A stretch of DNA of 64,000 bases, from assembly GCA_963576725.1 (NCBI GenBank), contig OY755252.1, positions 29,840,578-29,904,577 of the forward strand, written 5' to 3'. This document shows, piece by piece, positions 31,935 to 42,799 of the stretch. Both the position numbers and the translations under genes were made by a program. How positions within the stretch are numbered: the first letter of the stretch is position 1; every line of letters starts with the position of its first letter. This DNA comes from Azorinus chamasolen (lineage: Eukaryota; Mollusca; Bivalvia; Cardiida; Solecurtidae). Below the pieces are notes generated by a model. That model was not told the origin of the DNA. It did not search any database and saw only the letters and a program-made list of their open reading frames with translations.

Positions 31935-32240
31935 TGGTGTGCGGTGGTCTAGTGGTAACGCGTTTGACTGCCGATCCGGAGGTCTGGGGTTCAAATCCGT
32001 GTCTCTCTCGGAAATTTCAGAGACGCATTTCTGTGTCTGCCACCCGCCCCGCCTCTCAGGGGTTAAAATGGATACCTGTGAGGCTCACTAGCCGGTACCG
32101 CGGCTGCATTATTGCGCCATATGTAAACAGTGCTCAATACTGTAGGCGAATGACTCAATGACCAGGGGAGTAAATGTACAGTCGGCTGAGCAGACCTTCG
32201 GACTGAAAGACTATAACTAGGTACTTTACTTTTTTACTTT
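31935..32240 (+). mobile_element. tRNA-derived SINE
   Basis: The 5' part looks like a tRNA gene with an A-box TGGTCTAGTGGTAACGC and a B-box GGTTCAAATCC at the correct spacing (about 31937-32010). The anticodon and acceptor stems do not close as in a working tRNA. A non-tRNA body follows with GGTTAAAATGGATACCTG and GCAGACCTTCGGACTGAAAG. The tail is T/A-rich (TACTTTACTTTTTTACTTTA). This is the layout of a polymerase III SINE. Confidence 0.85.
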
Positions 32241-32447
32241 ATAAAACATCGTATTGTATTATGTATGTGATTTCCCACTGGTTTGATTTTCCTATGTATG
32301 CCTTTATGTTATAAGAGATAGGACATTTTAATAAAAGTGACGAGAAAAAATACGGGCGCAATGATTTGAAATGATGACTAATGAAAACGCGATATGGAAA
32401 CTTTTATCGGCGGGTCTACATAGACGCCATTGTTAGCTGCCAGAGGA

Positions 32448-33716
32448 ATGAGGACAAATAAAGAAATCGAAAGGAATTTTCCAATTGTAAGTGAATTGCC
32501 TCAACATAGGGATTGAAATTATGTTTTTATTGTTTGTCATCATGGAGATGCCCGTAAACTTAAATTTAAGTCTCAATAGAGTGTTTGCTTAATGATCTGA
32601 TCGCTTACCATAGACGCAGGCTTAGCCTAGTTTGTAGTTGATGGTAAATGTTGTTGGATTTATATTGAAATAAGCACGGTTCAAGTTTTGTTAGTGAAGC
32701 ATACACAATTAAATATTTGCTGTATCGTGTTTGGACATTGTTTAGTATTGTAAGTGGCACTTTAAATTGGGAAGTCGCTCTCCGCCACTTAGTTCGATTG
32801 GAAATAAGGTTTGATGCGTTAATGTTAACAAAGTATTAACTAGGCCATTTGAAGTTGTGGGATTTCTTTTTTTTTTAATTTAGATCTAGGCGTTGTACAT
32901 AGTTTCTTATGATAACAAATAGCTCGTTCTGTGAATCAGATTTTATTTACACGTGTGCATTGATTACATTATAAACTGGAAGTCTGGGTCATCGGTGCGG
33001 ATCTATTTTTATTAAATGCGGTTGGGAACAAGATGATCTCGCACAAGTATAGTTACTGTCAATAAGTATGTTAGGATACTACATGTGTATTTATTAATGG
33101 GTCTAACCAATGTGGAAATTAATTGTTACTGCTCCATGAATGAAGCTACTGAAAAGTAGAATTTACTAGGAAAAGGGGGTTATTTGTACAATGTAGCTTG
33201 AATCCATTGTGATAAATCGAGCGTTTGCTTCTTTGTAGCAAATGCTCAGATATCACAGTGGTTTCAAAATGTCATTTTACTGAGGCATCAATATCAGATA
33301 TTGAACTTCAGTGTGTAAATGATTTGTTAATTTTTTGTAGTAGGTGGATCGTGCATGACTATTAAACAGGGAAATGATAATACAGTCTAATCACGATACT
33401 ACGAATCACGTTCGAACGAAATACGGGTTTGCTACGAATAACACCACAGGTCCCGGCCGATTTTGTTCTTGTTTCAATTACGTGTTGTCCTTTGAGTAAA
33501 GTATGGAAACTATAATAGGAATTTAAAAGCATATGGCCTTAATTAATTTATTTGTAGGAAGATGAGACCCGAACTGTCAAATTTCATGGAGAAGATGTTT
33601 GCACAAAGACAATGATTGTAGAAGACAAGAGTGGTCCGACCAAAGTTACTCTTTGGAGAGAAGCCAATACTGAGGTCCGCACAGGATACCACCTTGGAAT
33701 ATTTGATTTTTTTTAG
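32448..33716 (+). CDS. Candidate small gene with OB-fold-like exon
   Basis: Exon 33558-33716 follows the acceptor TTATTTGTAG and encodes RTVKFHGEDVCTKTMIVED, then KSGPTKVTLWREANTEVRTG, ending in TAG. The pattern of D.SG...VTLW..A......G resembles an OB-fold strand set as in RPA-type single-strand DNA-binding domains. A phase-0 first exon, ATG 32448 to 32486 (MRTNKEIERNFPI), has a strong GTAAGT donor. An alternative phase-0 first exon is 31700-31774, with donor GTAATA. The product would be only about 65 residues. A MITE-rich intron separates the parts, and repeat M follows at once. It may be a fragment of a larger gene or a pseudogene. Function not established. Confidence 0.35.
33100..33300. 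mobile_element. Family C MITE, degenerate
   Basis: GAATCCATTGTGATAAATCG, AGCGTTTGCT...AGCAAATGCT, and ATATCACAGTGGTTTCAAAA keep the family C arms. The ends are unclear. Confidence 0.55.
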
Positions 33717-33759
33717 ATGAACAGCACTTTAACACTGTATTTGCCATCGCGGTTGTTAT

Positions 33760-34070
33760 AGATTAGTCGGAGAGGGGATACGTTTATTTATACTGTTTGT
33801 CTTTTAGGGTTTGGATTGAATAAGTGTGAGGGGGACGCCCCTAAACCGGTTTAAACCCCCAGTGACTTTTGTCACCTACAGTTCCAAGGCAGTACTTCCA
33901 TCTTCCCCCTATTGGTTGTTTGTTTCGTCTCTGTGCGTGTCTTTATGTTTTTGGTAGTTATGTACATTTGCTGTTTTCTTGTGTTGTTGTTCGGGCGGCT
34001 TTTTGTTCTGTATTTGGTGTATCCTGCGTGACTCATATTTGTACTCCTATAAGAACAATCCTCATTGTCC
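33760..34070 (+). repeat. Dispersed repeat family M (copy 2)
   Basis: TAAACCGGTTTAAACCCCCAG, TTCCAAGGCAGTACTTCC, GTGCGTGTCTTTATGTTTTT and TTGTTCGGGCGGC match 3240-3640 in order and orientation. A 104-codon minus-strand frame here is a by-product. Confidence 0.7.
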
Positions 34071-34608
34071 ACAATAATGATATCAACTGCCAAGGTAATT
34101 AAAAGCTGGCATGTGGAACAACTAGTATTTCTAGACAAATTCTTTAAAAAAATGTGAATTTTCCTTAACTCATAGAACACAAGCAAACAGAGTATACATA
34201 TAAAATGTTAGGAAATTTATTTAATTTTATGATAGATCATCACTCAACAATAGATACTTGATTAATGATCATCTAAAACTCTTTTCATGACACAAATTAG
34301 TTCTTAATTCATATTTCCCACGGTCAATACAGCAATTATCTGACTTGTTTTGTTTTCGCACGAATTGTGTATTGTCAAACTCTGACTAGACAAGTTTTAA
34401 GATCAAGATCAAATACTGAGTAACTATCTAACTGGTCTGAAATCTAAAACACTATTTGCTACTCAAATTCAGTGATGAGCTTCACCATATTTGCCAAATG
34501 TTTGTAGAACATATTTGTTTTCTCAAACGGCATAGATCGAGATCAGATGTTTTGCATTTTTTTGTAAATGCTGACTAACAAACACTAGGCTACACTTATT
34601 ATAAAAAA

Positions 34609-35884
34609 AAAAGAGTACCGCATACGGTACATAATACGCCCACTTGCAAACTTTCTCCGATTCAACATACCTTATAAGTGTTGACATTTTCTAGTCTGTG
34701 CTTAAGATCTTGATTTCCATATTAAGGTGATACTATTTATTTTAAAAAATGAAGTGAATATCTTATTATATAAAAAAGTTACAACTAATCCTCATATTTG
34801 CAGATTTTTGTAAAGTGCAACGGCCATAACTCTGTAAGGACAAACTGAATGAACCTCAAAATAAACTCGGTTTCAGATTTTGTTGCTTAAAACATTTGTG
34901 TTAAGTTTCATTTATATCATTTTAATAGTTTTCCCAGAAAACGACAGACGAACTAAAAGTTGACCGACAAAGAAAGCAACGAACACACAAAGTTCAAGGA
35001 CCATAACTTTAGAATACAATGACATATCAAAAACCCCGCAATATATGTGAAAATTCACATTAAGGTTTAACGACATAAAAAACATGAAGCAAATATCATT
35101 TCAAATGAAAAAAGTTATGGCCATCCATATATTTGCACAGATTTGAATTATTTTTTTAGTGCAAGGGCCATAACTCTGAAACAACAAATCAAATGAACCT
35201 CAGAATCAGCTTAGCTTCAGGTCTTAATGCATTAAACATGTGTGTGAAGTTTCATTAATAATTGTCAATCCGTTTTCCCAGAAAACAGCGGACAAGCTAT
35301 ACGCATATATTTGCATTATTTTTTAATAAAAGGGGCATAACTTCGAAACGACGAATCAAATGAACCTCAGAATCGACTCAGCTTCAGCTCTTGATGCATT
35401 TAACATAACATTTGTGTGAAGTTTCATGAATATTTCTCAAATAGTTTTCCCATAAAACAGCGGACAAACTATTTGCATGTTTTTGCATTATTTTTAAGTA
35501 CAAGGGCCATAACTCCGAAACAACAAATCAAATGAACCTCAGAATCGACTCAGCTTCAGATCTTGATGCATTTAACATTTGTGTGAAGTTTCATTAATAT
35601 CTCTCAAATAGTTTTCCAAGAAAAACGGCGGACAAACTATTTGCATGTATTTGCATTTTTTAAGGACAATGGCAATAACTCTGAAACGAAAAATCAAATG
35701 AACCTCAGAATAAACTCAGCTTCAGATCTTGATGCATTAAACATTTGTGTGAGGTTTCATCAACATCTTTCAAATAGTTTTCCGAGAAAACTGCGGACAA
35801 ACAAAATGTTGACGGACCAACGAACGGCCGGACGGACAGGGCCACGACAATATACGACCACCTTTATTAGGTGGGCGTATAAAA
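34609..35884 (+). mobile_element. Satellite-bearing element with TACGCCCAC ends (copy 1)
   Basis: One end reads GAGTACCGCATACGGTACAT followed by AATACGCCCACTTGC. The other ends AGGTGGGCGTATAAAAAG, so TACGCCCAC is inverted at the termini. The body is about six tandem units of 150-170 bp with blocks GGGCCATAACTCTGAAACAA, CAAATGAACCTCAGAATC and GTGTGAAGTTTCATTAATAT. The same element lies inverted at 61385-63305 with more units. No transposase; non-autonomous. Confidence 0.8.
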
Positions 35885-36108
35885 AGAACATCAACCATGT
35901 ATGCGAATTTCAAACAAAGCTGCGATTTTCCTCTTTTATTTTTTCTTGCATTCAAGAGACGTGTGTGAAATGGTTCTGTGTATATAATGGCATTACCATA
36001 TTGATCAGTATCTACTCGTTTTAACAAGCTCCATATATTTTTATATCAAATATCCCATATTATTTTGCAGTGTCGATATGGTCATTTTTACATGTACGAG
36101 ATGCTCCA

Positions 36109-36344
36109 GCAACCCTTTCCCTGTTGTATGTTTATTCTAAATTTCAACACTTACTGAAGATACATGGACAAAATAGTGAAGTTGGAACATTATAGCCATT
36201 TTAGAAAGTAAAGAAACAAGTCTTTCAAATTCCATTAGCAAACAGAGCAGACCCTGATCAGACGGCTCCTATAGGAGCCGACTGATCTAGGTCTACTCTG
36301 TTTGCACATGCGTGAAAACACGTTTATATGAGAGAAAGGGTTAA
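36109..36344. mobile_element. Family A MITE
   Basis: AACCCTTTCCCTGTTGTATG start (left TTAA mutated to GCAA) and GAGAGAAAGGGTTAA end. The core GCAAACAGAGCAGACCCTGA is mirrored as CTGATCTAGGTCTACTCTG. Confidence 0.85.
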
Positions 36345-36565
36345 GTATATCATCAACATGTATCGTATGCCATGCGCGGCATACGCTTACGTCATCAAAC
36401 ATGACATTTTGTTTTAAAATATAGATTATACAATGTGCATACAGTAAAAACATTAGAGAACAGAAGAGTGGTTCTCCAGATATAACAACCGCCTGATACT
36501 CGCTGACGTCTACATTCTACGACTCGTTACGAAACGCTTAAACTTGCTAGAGGATTTTGAAGGAC

Positions 36566-36640
36566 AAACAGTGAAGAAGGTGAGCAGATGGTTCCTCTAG
36601 CATCCATCTGATCTGAGACTACACTGCTTGCAAATGACAG
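36566..36640. repeat. Family A/I-like hairpin core
   Basis: CAAACAGTGAAGAAGGTGAG, GCAGATGGTTCCTCTAGCAT and CATCTGATCTGAGACTACAC plus TGCTTGC. The outer ends are absent. Confidence 0.5.
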
Positions 36641-36997
36641 TCTTGGAGCTTAGACAGCATTTTAGAATACTTAAGTTATTCAAAATGTTTGTACATTGAG
36701 TCTCTACAAGACCCGAGCTGTTTGACACTAAGTATAGTGATAGGTTTGTAAAAGGATTGCTCGGAGGTAGGTAAACATTTTTAAAGACTGACATTTGTAC
36801 ATCACATAAGGTTTTAATGGCTCAGTAAATGTGCAGTTTGAATCAATATAAACGATGGAGCAGAAATCATCTATATTTGAGAACAATATCATCAAAGGAT
36901 GTCCATGAATAATCCATTATCTAGGGCTTATTGCTTAAGTTGACTCCATATCGACTCCCTACGGAGGCCTGTTAGCTATTGATTTTATATCGTGTGA

Positions 36998-37787
36998 CAT
37001 GTGAACTATAAATGATACATATCATAACAAAATAGTGGTTACGGTTAATCAACGTTAACGTCAACATTAAAATGAAACTTGATTTAACCCACTGAATGCG
37101 GAGTACAGTGCAGACCCAGAGGAAGTCCTCTTATATCACGAATTTCAAACAGAGTAGACTCAGATCAGACGGCTCCTGGAGTAGCCGTCTGATCAGGGTC
37201 TGCTCTGTTTGCTAATAGAATAGGATATATCTGGTTCTTTGTTTTCTAAAATGGCTACAATGCTCCTCCTTCTATATTTTATCATAACTACTTTGTTAAT
37301 GAATATTCAGTAGGTATTGAAATTTGGCCTAAATACAGAGCAGGGAAAGGGTTAAATGATCTAGCTGTATTTAACTATACTTTCAATTAAGTATGAAAAG
37401 CTTAACCAATTCCCTCACGTTGACGCCTCTTTAAAAGTCATTTTTGAAACCATTGTGATAAATAGAGCATTTCCGTCATTGGAGCAATGGTTTCAAAACT
37501 ACATACATGTAGTTCTTAAAGTTTACTTTTTTCAAGTAAATGCTCCTTTTCAGTAGATTTATTCAAAGATCTGGAAAAAACTATGAGGTAATTGTCTGAC
37601 ATAGTCTTTGAGGGAATAGATAAAATATGTTTGAAACATGACAGACAGTGCATACCTTTATGAGAGGACTTCCTCTGGGTCTGCACTGTACTCTGCATTC
37701 AGTGGGGTAAATCAAGTTTCATTTTAATGTTGATTAACCGTAAACAATATTTTGTTATGGTATGTATCATTTATAGTTCACATGTGG
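36998..37787. mobile_element. Nested complex: large inverted repeat containing family A and family C MITEs
   Basis: Outer arms of about 130 bp match as inverted copies: 36998-37135 (GACATGTGAACTATAAATGA ... GAAGTCCTCT) and 37657-37787 (AGAGGACTTC ... TTCACATG). Between them lie an inverted family A MITE (about 37140-37355, TTAA at 37352-37355) and a family C copy (about 37404-37655). At least two insertions into one palindromic element are needed. Confidence 0.7.
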
Positions 37788-37880
37788 TTGCTTAATGCAG
37801 GGCAAATTAAATGCAGCAAGCTCATATAGGAGCTTTTTGTGTTGCTTTTGACCTTCAATGAGCTACCACCTGCCTAACAG
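37788..37880. mobile_element. Family E fragment
   Basis: GTGGTTGCTTAATGCAGGGC, AAGCTCATATAGGAGCTTTT, and GAGCTACCACCTGCC. Partial family E palindrome adjoining the nested complex. Confidence 0.55.
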
Positions 37881-38267
37881 ACCCATGGTTAGATCTATTT
37901 TGTAATATAATGGGCGTCTTTTGTCAGTTATCTGCCCCTGTCCAACCAGGTGGCGCTGCCACCGAGTAGGTCCTTTCTGAAACATATATGTACCTGTATA
38001 TGTCTCTGGCCCTTTGTTACATTTTTGTTATCCATTATTGATTGTTTTCACTCTGATTACACAAGGTTGTTTTTTTTTAAAATCGAGAATAACGAAGCAT
38101 GTGGAAATATATTGTTTGCATTTTGATGTTTTATTTTATTTTACACTTTTCTTTAAAAAAAATGCAGATAATGATAAGTTTACCCTAAACCTAAGAAACC
38201 CACAGAAATAAATGGCTACATTTCAGACTGCTGCTTAAATGTTAAAATGTCTTTATTATATCATTTA

Positions 38268-38503
38268 ACAGATAATATTCCTTTTAATGCCTTTGCAAAC
38301 AGAGTAGACTCCGATCAGACAGATCCTCTAGGAACCGTCTAATCAGGATCTGCTCTGTTTGCTTATGATACAATATAGATATGATTCCACAGTTTCTGCT
38401 ATGCCCCGAAATTCCTGTGTTAATATATCATTATAAAAATAGTTTAATTGATATTTATGATCACATTATTTCTTACATTTATATTCATAGAGTGAAGGGT
38501 TAA
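38268..38503. mobile_element. Family B MITE
   Basis: CCTTTTAATGCCTTTGCAAA, hairpin arm AGTAGACTCCGATCAGACAG with mirror CTAATCAGGATCTGCTCTG, then TTCATAGAGTGAAGGGTTAA. Left end eroded, right TTAA intact. Confidence 0.75.
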
Positions 38504-38547
38504 TAAAATCGAAAAGTTATAAACTTTTTTGGGAGGGGAGGGGACTT

Positions 38548-38814
38548 TCAGTATTGTTTGTGTAACAGTCTAGCAGCGGCATGGGTCCCCAGTGTCATAG
38601 ATAAGTTATCACCATATATCACACCCTGCTGAGATCCTTTTGTGTCATAACCTCCAAATTTAATTAGTAAGGTATTGTTTATTATGCAATCACGAGGAGA
38701 AAGGAAGAACAATGTTGCGGAAGAATCTGCTTTTTTGTCCACGGATAGAGCTAATGACCACTGCGTGACATGAGCATGATAGTTCTGAAAGACATTCACT
38801 CTCAGAAGATTCAT
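38548..38814 (-). CDS. Unrecognised open frame, 88 codons
   Basis: On the minus strand, a frame from ATG at 38814 to a stop at 38548 encodes VNVFQNYHAHVTQWSLALSV, then TLFFLSPRDCIINN, LLIKFGGYDTKGSQQG and VIYGDNLSMTLG. The composition is protein-like and does not follow a repeat. The G.IYGD.L.MT motif resembles one strand of beta-trefoil-type repeats, but I cannot assign it. It could be a single exon or a remnant. No clear splice sites were fixed. Confidence 0.3.
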   Translation of the reverse strand: MNLLRVNVFQNYHAHVTQWSLALSVDKKADSSATLFFLSPRDCIINNTLLIKFGGYDTKGSQQGVIYGDNLSMTLGTHAAARLLHKQY

Positions 38815-39239
38815 TCACAGAAATTGAGTCTTAAAATAGCATATATGCTCTATTCCTGGCGATTCATGTGTGTATGACAGTTATGCAGTCTAAGTCTTTT
38901 TAATTGAAGTTGTCAAATTTCTGACTGAAAGAGTTTGATTTTAACCTACAGTGGTGCAACCGAATGATGTTTGCAAAATTAAAACATTGCAGACGCTGAT
39001 GAGAAAACCTCTAAAAACACTCGTCACGGTCATTACAATTAGCTGATGTCTTATAGACTGGTTTCCTACATTTGAAAGGGTTAAATATTTTATTTTTATT
39101 TGATATCTGAGGTGATTTCTGACATAAATAAAAACTATACTCGGAACACAGCAAAGGCAAAGTGTACGGTCAAATAGTGTGAATTCTAATCAGTTATTAA
39201 ACTTTTTTTACATTTTGATCTGGATCAAAGTGCTTGAAC

Positions 39240-39620
39240 GTGTAAACCATTTACTCCATGACATGCAAGAATGGTGGCATCGTGAATATTAATTAGATTT
39301 TTTTTTTAAATGGCAGATTGACACATGAATGTTTTGCGAAAGTAGGAACTATAGAACTATAGAGCAGACCCTGATCAGAAAGCCCCTACACTGTACAGGA
39401 GCCATATGATCTGGGTCTACCCTGTATGCAAAGGCAAACTTTTACTTGCAATAATTAAAGTAAGTATGGACTCTCAAATGAACAAAAAGGAAGAAATATT
39501 AAAATTAAAACTATATCGAACAAACAACTGTCAAGGGCATATACACAATATCATTGAAGTCAGATTTTACATTATGATAGGGGAAGTGTAATGACCGGTC
39601 CTGAAAGTGTAATGTCTACC
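39240..39620. mobile_element. Family B-like MITE, highly degenerate
   Basis: AACCATTTACTCCATGACAT, AGAGCAGACCCTGATCAGAA, CATATGATCTGGGTCTACCC and TGTATGCAAAGGC are separated by foreign sequence. Confidence 0.45.
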
Positions 39621-39809
39621 CTTCTCTGTTTGTGCAAAATGGTTGAAAGAACAATATTTATGTTCAAAATGTAAGAAATTTTCATTTCATCTACATGATT
39701 TAAATAATTTTGTTGATCAATCTTATCATGAATTCAGTAAACACATACAATGGCGATCGATAAAATAAGAAGTTATCCGGATGATGGACCTACTCGGTGC
39801 GAGGGCTGT

Positions 39810-40585
39810 CGGAAGTTTCGCTTCCCCCTACCTTTTCGCTACAGTCATTTCACTACCCACCGGGAAGTCATTTCGCTACCCTGGCCATTTCGCTACCTGT
39901 ATGTTTCGCTATCTATCGAATTTAATAATCATTAATACTGTAATCACTGTAAAAGTAAACACATAAAACTGAAGAAAAAAAACCTTCTTTTAAATAATAC
40001 GCGTATCATTATCGGTGTCCCTTTGATATAACGCTGATTGATTTAAGACGCCCACGGCTTACGTATTTCCACATGTCAATATTGTTCTCTCCGAGATAAA
40101 AGGTACTGCCGATAAGCCGGTAAGATTGGTGTATCGGTATGTGACACTGATTGAATTAACATGGACAAGCGCCACATGCATTTTTGCTAAATGAATTTAT
40201 TTTCCATTGATATGTACACTTGCATTACTATACTTACAATTTGTTTCCTAATAGAATTTGAAATATCTGATTCTTTACTTTCTAAAATGGCTACAATGTT
40301 CCACCTTCAATATGTGGACGTCTCATTCGGATCCAAACTGTTTGCTTAAGCTTCTACGCTCGGTAGTTAAAATTGGTAAACGTATCTGTTTTCATAGATG
40401 TTAAACTATTATCGTCCAACTCATTGAAATCTGTGAGTAATTATATTTAATTGGGTGACAGGGTTAGTTCAGGGTAGCGAAATGACTTCCCGTGTGGGTA
40501 CGAAATGACTAACGTAATGGTCAGGGTAGCGAAATGGTCAGGGTAGCGAAACGCTGTGTAGCGAAACGTCCGTAAATAGGTGCGA
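39810..40585. mobile_element. Element bounded by inverted clusters of TTTCGCTACC motifs
   Basis: At 39815-39915 the motif (C/G)TTTCGCTACC or CATTTCGCTACC is repeated five or six times, with CCGGGAAGTCATTTCGCTAC. At 40462-40570 the reverse complement GGTAGCGAAATG recurs four or five times, with GGTAGCGAAATGACTTCCCG. The region between is AT-rich and includes a chimeric family A/G fragment at 40230-40345. I infer a foldback element with multiple end motifs. Confidence 0.55.
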
Positions 40586-40869
40586 GTGCCACCTATAAAA
40601 TGAATTTGGGGAGATAACCTACAAAAGACGCCCATTCAAAAGTGAGCGAAAGATAAGTCTATTAACTCTTGTATTAAACAAAGAAACGTGAATAGAGAGT
40701 TGTCGTTTGTCGTCACTAACGCCCGGGTGGATTGGTCGGTCGCATCGGATTGAAATGTCAACGGTTGAAGGTTTGATTCCATGTAGGATCTCATTCGGAA
40801 ATGGCCGGATGGTGAACCGCGCTATGATTACAAAAATGATTACTGACTGCCTGCCTGGCACCTGCCATT

Positions 40870-41123
40870 AAGGGTTCTTAATGACAACTTACCAGAAGGT
40901 ACAGTGTCCAATAAGCCTAAGCGGCTACATACCAAATATCCAAGCTCTAGGCCTTACAGTTTCAGAGAAGAAGATTTCTAAAGTTTTTCCTATGAAAAAC
41001 TGTTAAGCCCTTGGGCGGACCATTTTTGGTCCGGGTCATAATGTGAACAAAATTTCGTTCTCCCTAGCCACTGATGTTTCTGACAAAATTTGGTTAAAAT
41101 CGGGTCAGCAGTTTCAGAGGAGA
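40870..41123 (+). repeat. Dispersed repeat that hosts the mariner
   Basis: CAAATATCCAAGCTCTAGGC, GGGCGGACCATTTTTGGTCC and AGCAGTTTCAGAGGAGATA. It resumes after the mariner at 42518 with TATCGTTTGAAAATGTTGAC. The joined sequence is of a type I recall as common in bivalve genomes, but I could not check this. Confidence 0.5.
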
Positions 41124-41125
41124 TA

Positions 41126-42517
41126 CGAGGGGTGTTCCATAAATAATGTCATCTGTGCTTTATTTCGCGGAAATCGTGCAATTCATGCACAAAACCACCT
41201 CGTGTCGATTGAGTGATCACTGGCTCGTGACACAGGTAAATATCTCGTCCACACGTTCACTTGCCTCGGTACAGTGTACATCGTTTCATAGCCTATTCGT
41301 TAGACTATATACAAAATGACAGGAAAACGAGCTGAAAATGTTCTTGAAATTAGGGCCTATAAAAAAGGTAGGTCATTACTCGGCATAAAGGCTGTAGATA
41401 TTCACCGCGAGGTGTGTGACATTTATGGGGTGGGCCAAATGTCCCACAGGACTGTTTGTAGGTGGGTAGCTAAATTTAGTGCTGGGCAGCAGCAACTGAA
41501 AGATGCTGCTCGCCCAGGTCGTCCTGCAACAACTACGACCAAAGGTAACATAGAAAAAATCCGAAATATCCTCAAAACTGATGCTCGATTCACCGTAAGA
41601 CAATTGGCTCGAATGACAAACTTGTCGTTAGCAAGAGTTCATGCAATTTTGAAGAAACACCTAAAAGTTAGAAAGATAAATGCAAGATGGATACCCCATT
41701 TGTTAACGGATGAGCAAAAGAAGACGCGTGTAACAATGGCAAAAAAACTTCTCAAAATGTACCCAAAATATATATATATTTTTTTTTATTTTTTTTTTAT
41801 GTTTTTACGTTTGTACCCAAAATATAGTAAAAAGGCTTTTGATAATATAGTCACTGGTGATGAGACCTGGGTGTATTATTTTGAACCAAAGCGGAGGGTT
41901 TCCAACCGAATAGGGGCCACTAAAAATGCCAGACGCCCAAGTATTGCCAAACGAATACGAACGGTAAAGAAGGTTTTGTATGCTATTTTTTTCACTAATA
42001 AGGGTCCAGCTATTCAAATCCCGGTGCCAAAAGGCAGAACGGTCACAGGCAAGTTCTATAAAAACGTTGTTCTGAGAAAATTGAAGAACTACTACAAAAG
42101 TAGCCGCCCCAAAACAGGACTTAAGTATGTCCGACTTTTGCATGATAATGCACCCGTTCACAAGGCACTTATTGTGACTGACTTTTTGGAGTCAGAGAAG
42201 GTTACCGTCCTTCCGCACCCTCCGTATTCGCCAGACTTGGCCCCCTGCGACTATTTTCTCTTTCCAAAACTTAAATATCATTTATCTGGAAGGAGATACA
42301 ATTCGAGAAATGCCCTTGGATCTGCTGTTTATCAGTGTCTGATGGGTGTCCCCATTGAAGAGTATGAAAAATGCTTCCAAAAATGGATTGACCGGCTAAA
42401 AAGGTGTATTCTGGCTGGCGGAGAGTATTTTGAAGGGCAGAGCAAATTAAAATGAACAAAAGCACTTCCGCTATATGAGCACCGATGCAAGTGACATTAT
42501 TTTTGGAACACCCCTCG
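41126..42517 (+). mobile_element. Complete mariner element
   Basis: Terminal inverted repeats of about 27 bp (CGAGGGGTGTTCCATAAATA ... TATTTTTGGAACACCCCTCG) are flanked by TA at 41124-41125 and 42518-42519. 1392 bp, with one long transposase frame inside. The element is inserted in a dispersed repeat, whose sequence rejoins cleanly across the TA. Confidence 0.95.
41316..42455 (+). CDS. Mariner transposase
   Basis: 379 codons. The N-terminal half has paired helix-turn-helix DNA-binding regions (about residues 10-130), including GRPATTTTKGNIEKI. The DDE catalytic residues are visible: Asp in VTGDETWVYYFEPKRR, Asp in RLLHDNAPVHK, and Asp in HPPYSPDLAPCDYFLFPKLK. The last two are separated by 34 residues, as in mariner DD34D. 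No stop or frameshift was seen. Oddly, 18 extra codons rich in Phe/Tyr (about residues 150-168) interrupt the MYPKY...SKKAF region just before the first catalytic Asp. This matches a 54-bp insertion between two 15-bp direct repeats (41758 and 41812). The length exceeds the usual 340-350 residues. Activity is doubtful. Confidence 0.93.
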   Translation: MTGKRAENVLEIRAYKKGRSLLGIKAVDIHREVCDIYGVGQMSHRTVCRWVAKFSAGQQQLKDAARPGRPATTTTKGNIEKIRNILKTDARFTVRQLARMTNLSLARVHAILKKHLKVRKINARWIPHLLTDEQKKTRVTMAKKLLKMYPKYIYIFFYFFFMFLRLYPKYSKKAFDNIVTGDETWVYYFEPKRRVSNRIGATKNARRPSIAKRIRTVKKVLYAIFFTNKGPAIQIPVPKGRTVTGKFYKNVVLRKLKNYYKSSRPKTGLKYVRLLHDNAPVHKALIVTDFLESEKVTVLPHPPYSPDLAPCDYFLFPKLKYHLSGRRYNSRNALGSAVYQCLMGVPIEEYEKCFQKWIDRLKRCILAGGEYFEGQSKLK

Positions 42518-42799
42518 TATCGTTTGAAAATGTTGACGGACGCCGGACTAGCAATGTTCTTATCCTGTTAGCTATATAAAGTTGGATAAACGGTACTGTA
42601 TTGAATTAATTGTAACTTTGTTGCATGTATAGGCAGTAGCAAACCTTTCAATGTATATTTGGTATATGTAACTGAGGCACATAAATGCCAGGATAGAGCC
42701 GGATTTTGATTGAATCGTTTTGTATGGTGATTATATGATAATGTATCTCCAAACTGCAAAATCTGGAAAGTGGCTCTCTTTAGTTGTATTTTCAAGCTA

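Noticed and set aside
31935..32010. Functional tRNA gene
   Set aside because: The A and B boxes are present but the acceptor and anticodon stems do not pair, and a SINE body follows directly.
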